64,000 nucleotides of DNA, taken from NCBI GenBank assembly GCA_023014335.1, contig JAECYW010000010.1, positions 434,001 to 498,000 on the forward strand, given 5' to 3'. A model generated the notes under the pieces. It was given only the letters and a program-made list of their open reading frames with translations, was not told the origin of the DNA and did not search any database. Of this stretch, positions 59,067 to 64,000 are shown in pieces. Origin of the DNA: Galerina marginata. Its lineage: Eukaryota > Basidiomycota > Agaricomycetes > Agaricales > Galerinaceae. Every line of letters begins with the position of its first letter. Position 1 is the stretch's first letter. A program made the translations under genes and the position numbers.

Positions 59067-62000
59067 CTATAACCGTTTCCCCCTGAAAAAGGTTCCCATC
59101 TCTTTCACGGCCTGCCCAAAACTGGAGGTAATAACCACCTTGCTGCCTATCCATTTGGGCAATTTGTTTCGGATGGAAGTGGTCTCATAGCGTCGATCCA
59201 GCAGAAGAAGAGATGCCCAGTCATTTCGATGCCGTATAGCTCGCCCTAGTTAATGAAAATCAAGAAGTCGAGAATCAGTATATCAGAAAACCTTGTCACC
59301 CAATCAGACAGTGAGCATACCTATACTTTGATTGACCGCATTCATGCACATGTTCTCGTACAGTTCGGCGGCAGCATCCTTTTGGCCTTTTTCTCTGGTC
59401 ATCGAGCCACGCTGCTCTTCCAGGGACTTGACATACTTCATCCGCTCGCGTAGCTCGGGGGATCCAAGGTTGGCGAATGGTAGCCCCACGATCACCACAC
59501 CACGAGCAAGGTCATCCGCAAAATTTAACCCCTCGGATAATTTTGCTCCTATGACCGCAAAAAGCATGGCTCCTCCTTTCTTTCCTTCCGCCGGCTACTC
59601 ATTGGGAATAATACGACATGAATTTAGCAGCTCTAATATCGAAATACGAAGCACCAACTTTTCTCGCGGCTATCCCATACTCTTGGAGGACCTTTTCAAC
59701 TTGGCCACTTTCTTCCGGCTCAAAAAATATCTATATAAGTGGGTATCAGACTGGGCCTAACAACAGCTTGGTCTCTGGCAACGTACCTCCTTCCTGGCTT
59801 TGAATTTCTCCATAGTCTTACTCTTTACCCACATCGCTTTCGCAGTATTTAAAAATTTGTAAGATGGGAAAAATATGATCATGCCTGCAGGCACCATGTT
59901 CGCGAAATTCGACAAAACTTGACCGAGTTGTGCAATCTGGATAAAAATTAGTACCGAACAATGCGGCTTTCGAGGTCATTCACCATAGCTGGGTCTGACT
60001 GTCTATCAGCTTTGAACTCAAGTTCAACCCCGCTTGGCCCTTTGCTGACGACCAATGTCTGAAGGTTCTCCTCCGGAATGATGTGTCCACACGAAAAAGT
60101 TGCGATTTTTTCCGCTGGAAGATACGAAAATAGTTGATTAACGACGTCTGAGATCTAGGAAGATTCATCGATCCGTGCTAGTCTCGTTTGAACAAAAATC
60201 ACTCACTGGAGACATCGTTCCACCCGCGAGGACAACGGACCTAGCTTCTTCAACGACTTCCTTGAATTTGGGCGATGGATTTAGAAGTTGGTACTTTATT
60301 TCGACGGAATCTCCCTGGCCTGGTGAGTTAACCAAGGTCAGAGTGATACGGCCATCTAAGAAATATGATTGATTAACTCTTGAGGAAGCACATTTGGGTT
60401 TTTATAGTCCTACCCTGTATTTGTGTTCGTAAGAGAGAGCATGAATTCTTCGATGGCATGTAGAGGGGGGATAGTATGTCTAAGCTGTTGCTTGGCTGCT
60501 GGGTCTGGCAAAAAAGAACAGTTAGATTTGTACTTAGATCTCCGGAACGTGGTTTTTTACCATTTTCCCTCTCGACTTGTTTCTCAGAATATCCTGCAAT
60601 TTTTCTTGCCACCTTGACACACTTTAAACTCGGCGTTTTCATAGTTCATCAGAAATAATGACACACCTTACTCCTTTTCAAGTAGGATTCGATCTCTAAC
60701 AAATTAATTCGCGAGACCCTCCTTCCTAACTTGTCCATGAGCTCAGCCGCTGTTATCACCTCGGTCTTCTCTCTTCTATTCATTCTTGCGTCCCTCCATT
60801 CCTCGACGTATTTCTTCAAGGCATCAAGAAACATGACCAGCCACTTGAGGTGAAGCATGTTGGCGGGAGATAATCGCGTTTTAAAACGAGAAACGTAGGC
60901 GCATACTTGTTGAAATGATGTTAATAAAGTGGTAGAGGAAAGACGATTGGTTGACAGAGAGAGAAGGGTTGGTATCAGGTCTGTCGGAGTGGTCACACTC
61001 AGAAAGCACCCTCGGATAAGAACATAATGCCGCACTGTGAGCTTCATCGATTAGGACTATTTGATCTTTCAAGGTCGATCCCCAAAGCTTCACGAGCTGA
61101 TTTTTGAAGAAGCAAGTTGTACGGCAAAGTTACCAACTTCCAATATAATGAGGCAATGACCGAAGTACCAGTTTCGGAATCACTTTACCTCTGCCTGAGG
61201 AATTGCGCGCCTCGAGCCAAAATAAGGACATGTATGTGCAAGACGACCAGCGTCTGCGAGATCTTCGATGTCCTTCGCTGATGCCTAAAAATTTCAATCT
61301 CGTTCACACAAAGCTGCAAATCTAGATCCATCATGATCATCGCTACTCACCAGGATTTGATCTCGAAAATCAAGCATTTTCTCCTCTTCCCCAATCTGTG
61401 GGAGGTACTTGCATCGCTTCCCTCCTTTTTCTGACAAAACAATGTTAAAGCGCATGTTGATGTTGTCTAATTTGGCACACACCACCCAGAAGTTCCCGAC
61501 AAGCTTCATCCAGGTCGTGAACTTTAGCTCGGAGCTCATCGTTGATACACAGCTGCTTTCTGGAACCCAGAGAGACAGCGCGGGTGGTTGGCGTAGGGTT
61601 GCAATCGTGTTCTCCGTTGTCATCGAAAGTTCGTTTTTGCGGAACATTCAAACCTCTATGATGATTTGTTATCGAAGGCCTAGACGGAAGCTTCAATTTG
61701 CTTAATTCTGGGAGCACCTGAGAAAGCTGCGAGTGTGTGCGGGACGCATAATAAACCTTGGTGCAGAAGACCTCTTTCTCTGCATTGGAAAAGTGTCCTG
61801 AGGCAGATGGTTTATCGACTCTGTTTAACAGAAAATTAGCAGGCCAGTTACTCAACAAAACACTACATCTCACTTGGCCATGAGTGCCCTCAAGGCAGGA
61901 GAAATATGAATCTGGCTTTCATCCGAATCCTGGTCCGTCTCTGGTAGAAATTGATCATCGTCATCGTCTTTTTTTGACGTTTCCTTGCCCCCAGGTTGGT

Positions 62001-62565
62001 TTGGTCTCTTTGGAATATCAGAACCTTTATAGACTTGAGAAGAATAAGAACTTACGGGCCGCTTCGTTACTCTCCCCTTGGCCGCGCGTCGGAGGATTTC
62101 TTCCCGCTTCCGTGCTTGAGCCAGTTTCTCTTCGTAGTCCTTCTCGTCAGCTTCCATTTCGCGTCGTACCCGTTCAAGGGTCTGCTCGATAACCCAGTCC
62201 TTCGCTAATCCAAATGTGACTCTGTCAACACTCTTAAAACATGACCATATCTCCACGAACCTCCCAATCGGTCATCTCCAGCAATTTCCTTCAATTTCCC
62301 TTTTCTTGCGCGTTCTCGTTCATCAGAAATCCATGTCAGTGCTGCACAAAGCAAGCTTAAAGTTTTACCCTATATTGAAAGTGAATTATTAAGAACCATC
62401 TGAGCTCAACACAGTCGTACCGTGCCTGTCGGGCTTTCAACAACTTGTCACCTTTCTCTCCTCTATAGACTCGTATAAGTGGCGCATAAGCAATGTCTGA
62501 ATTTCATATGGAGGGTCGTAAGGAAAAGCTGGGAACTCTGAGGGTGTGGAAAGATGTAGGTCCAT
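59067..62565 (-). CDS. chl1: Chl1/DDX11 iron-sulfur DNA helicase, three apparent frameshifts
   Basis: A superfamily 2 (XPD-like) 5'-3' DNA helicase for sister-chromatid cohesion and replication. Sixteen exons close to 886 aa after removing surplus bases near 62445, 61070 and 60414. Boundaries: 62565-62421, 62369-62261, 62219-61874, 61820-61486, 61430-61351, 61284-61189, 61136-61036, 60980-60667, 60612-60561, 60504-60414, 60355-60207, 60154-59984, 59936-59787, 59730-59659, 59594-59321 and 59245-59067. Walker A is VVESPTGTGKT. YYASRTHSQLSQVLPEL is motif Ia. Iron-sulfur Cys lie in KQLCIND, DEACREL, KRCKYLP and HTCPYFGSRR. The DEAH box is QIVLIDEAHN, and motifs V-VI are GAKLSEGLNFADD and GRAIRHRNDWASLLLLDRRY. 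A second ATG six bases upstream (62571) is also possible. Confidence 0.9.
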
Positions 62566-63058
62566 GACCATTGATGTGGTCTAAGCCAAGTTTACGCGAC
62601 GCGTCGCAATCGATGCTCGAAAGCATGTGACCCGTGTTCAGGGGGCTGGGATGACGTCAGTCGTGGGTCTTGAAGTCGCAGGGCAATTTTGATGGCAATA
62701 GTACTTAACGAAAAAAAATCATGTGTAGCTCGACAATGTGGTAACAACAAAAGTAAGTACAGTTGGGATATATACACTCTGCGCTAGAATAATTTAATGA
62801 AAAGAGTTGTGCTTGAGTCCTATCTCGTTTATGAGGGTATTCAAGTCCAACCAGGCGCATGACCACCTTGAGATTCATCCACCAGCCAAATAGGGCCAGA
62901 GTATACCTGTCGATTCCGTCGTACCCGGGTATGAATCTGTGGTCATGAGCAGTGAAGCATAACTCTAGTAGCTGCCCCTTCTCAATATACTTCATACAGC
63001 ACTTTCACTCCGTTCATCCGTGTACGTGTAGCCCACAGCAGCTTCCGACCGACCATCA
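62566..63058. other. Intergenic between tandem minus-strand genes
   Basis: The Chl1 promoter and the Ypd1 3' side. No gene seen. Confidence 0.5.
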
Positions 63059-63870
63059 TCAAGCCTTATCTTCACCGTAAAATTCTTTCAACCAGGCCTG
63101 GGCTTCGACGTATTCGGAGTTTACTCGTTTTAGTAGCTTCTTCATTTCTGTGAGGGCCTCAGCAGGAGACAGGTCCTTGTTGGCCGTTTCGTCACGAAGA
63201 AGGCCGACATATTGGATCTTCTCGCATGTGTGTTGCACTTTTGAGAGGCCAAGGGCCGCCGATGAGCCTTTGAGGAAATGCCCTAGCGCTGACAGCTGCG
63301 TTAGATCCTCTTCGCTCCTGGTAAACAATCCCGCTGATGAGTAGCCATTATGATAATAACATAAAGCACTCACAGTGCATCGTCCATTTCCCCGAACGTT
63401 TTCACCGCTTGGTCAAAATAATCCCAGACCATTGGACGAGAGAAATCATGACTATCTTCATCTTCATCCAGTTCCAGGATTTGATTAAATGTATCCATGT
63501 CCACTACCTCCGATGTCGTACTTTTATCCTAAATACAATGCAAATTTCAGCATTCAAGTCCAGAATAGTACGCCTGAAACGCTTCGTTGACTGTCTTCAA
63601 CAGGCGCCTCTTGAGAAAGACGGAGATCACCTCTTCGGGTTCCGCATCTGCGGGTGGACTTGAAGGAACGGCCGACTTTTTAGGTTCTGCGGGAGGTTTA
63701 CTTTCTGATTCTGATATCTTCTCCTTAGGTTTTGCAGGCTCTACTGCGACATGAAAACTGGTAGGTTGTAGCGGTCGCAGTGGCTCTTGGGCTTGCCGTC
63801 GTGGAGTGGGAGGTTCATCTCTAGGGCTGGGGATGGGCTTGGGCATTGTGGCGTGCTCCGTGGCAGGCAT
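63059..63870 (-). CDS. ypd1: Ypd1 histidine phosphotransfer protein
   Basis: Relays phosphate from hybrid histidine kinases to response regulators in osmotic and oxidative stress signalling. Exons are 63870-63592 (end uncertain), 63528-63374 and 63317-63059, about 231 aa. The HPt domain starts DKSTTSEVVDMDTFNQILEL and continues FSRPMVWDYFDQAVKTFGEM. The phosphorylated His stands in ALGHFLKGSSAALGLSKVQ. The C-terminal helix is KRVNSEYVEAQAWLKEFYGE. The N-terminal about 90 residues are Pro/Glu/Lys-rich (PRDEPPTPRRQAQEPLRPL, KISESESKPPAEPKKSA) and unusual for Ypd1, which is normally about 130-170 aa. The first join (phase 0, gtcaac donor at 63591) is a guess; a donor at TCC|gtcttt is possible. 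Confidence 0.85.
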
Positions 63871-64000
63871 GAGTAGATAGCAATGGCAGCGCTGCTGGGG
63901 AAAGTGGTAGATGTCGGACGATGGGTCGGCAGTGATAGGTATGGACCAAGTTGTGCTTTGGTATTGTGGTTTATACTTTGAGATTTATCCTCTACTAATA

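Overview
The window is nuclear DNA from a filamentous basidiomycete, most likely an Agaricomycete. Nearly every gene is cut by many GT-AG introns of about 46-66 nt. Several families are typical of mushrooms and their relatives: a DUF6534 membrane protein, a Plavaka-like CACTA (CMC) transposon, a TALE homeodomain regulator and a fungal P450. No rRNA, tRNA or CRISPR was recognised. Exon joins were deduced by hand from splice signals and reading frame; most gene models close exactly in frame.

Layout. 1-5.2 kb: the C-terminal half of a cytochrome P450 with two enormous introns. 5.2-8.2 kb: no recognisable gene. 8.2-15.3 kb: two minus-strand regulatory genes, a TALE homeodomain factor and the septation/mitotic-exit scaffold Nud1 (S. 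pombe Cdc11). 16.3-22.9 kb: a complete 6.6-kb transposon with 33-bp terminal inverted repeats, carrying an open transposase and a second multi-exon gene of unknown function. 22.9-27.3 kb: mostly empty, with one hypothetical ORF. 27.3-38.9 kb: a Vip1-like RRM protein, a SAM methyltransferase, a UAA-family nucleotide-sugar transporter, a DUF6534 protein, a DUF202 protein and a membrane-anchored SET protein. 39.7-47.3 kb: NADPH-cytochrome P450 reductase, She9/Mdm33, a second methyltransferase, a 66-aa protein, a HIT hydrolase and a histone-fold DNA polymerase epsilon subunit. 47.5-63.9 kb: DDB1, a Vnx1-type cation/proton antiporter with a YccF domain, a basidiomycete hypothetical protein, the helicase Chl1 and the phosphorelay protein Ypd1.

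Functional links are loose, as is usual in fungi. Chl1, Dpb3 and DDB1 act in replication, repair or cohesion. Nud1 and the homeodomain factor act in cell cycle and development. The P450 and the reductase are biochemical partners but lie 35 kb apart.

Two features stand out. The first is the transposon with its companion gene. The second is a cluster of single-base frameshifts, almost all +1, that interrupts otherwise conserved genes only to the right of about 40.2 kb. Genes left of that point close without any correction, except one short doubtful stretch in the DUF6534 gene. This looks more like uncorrected assembly error in the right part of the window than biology.
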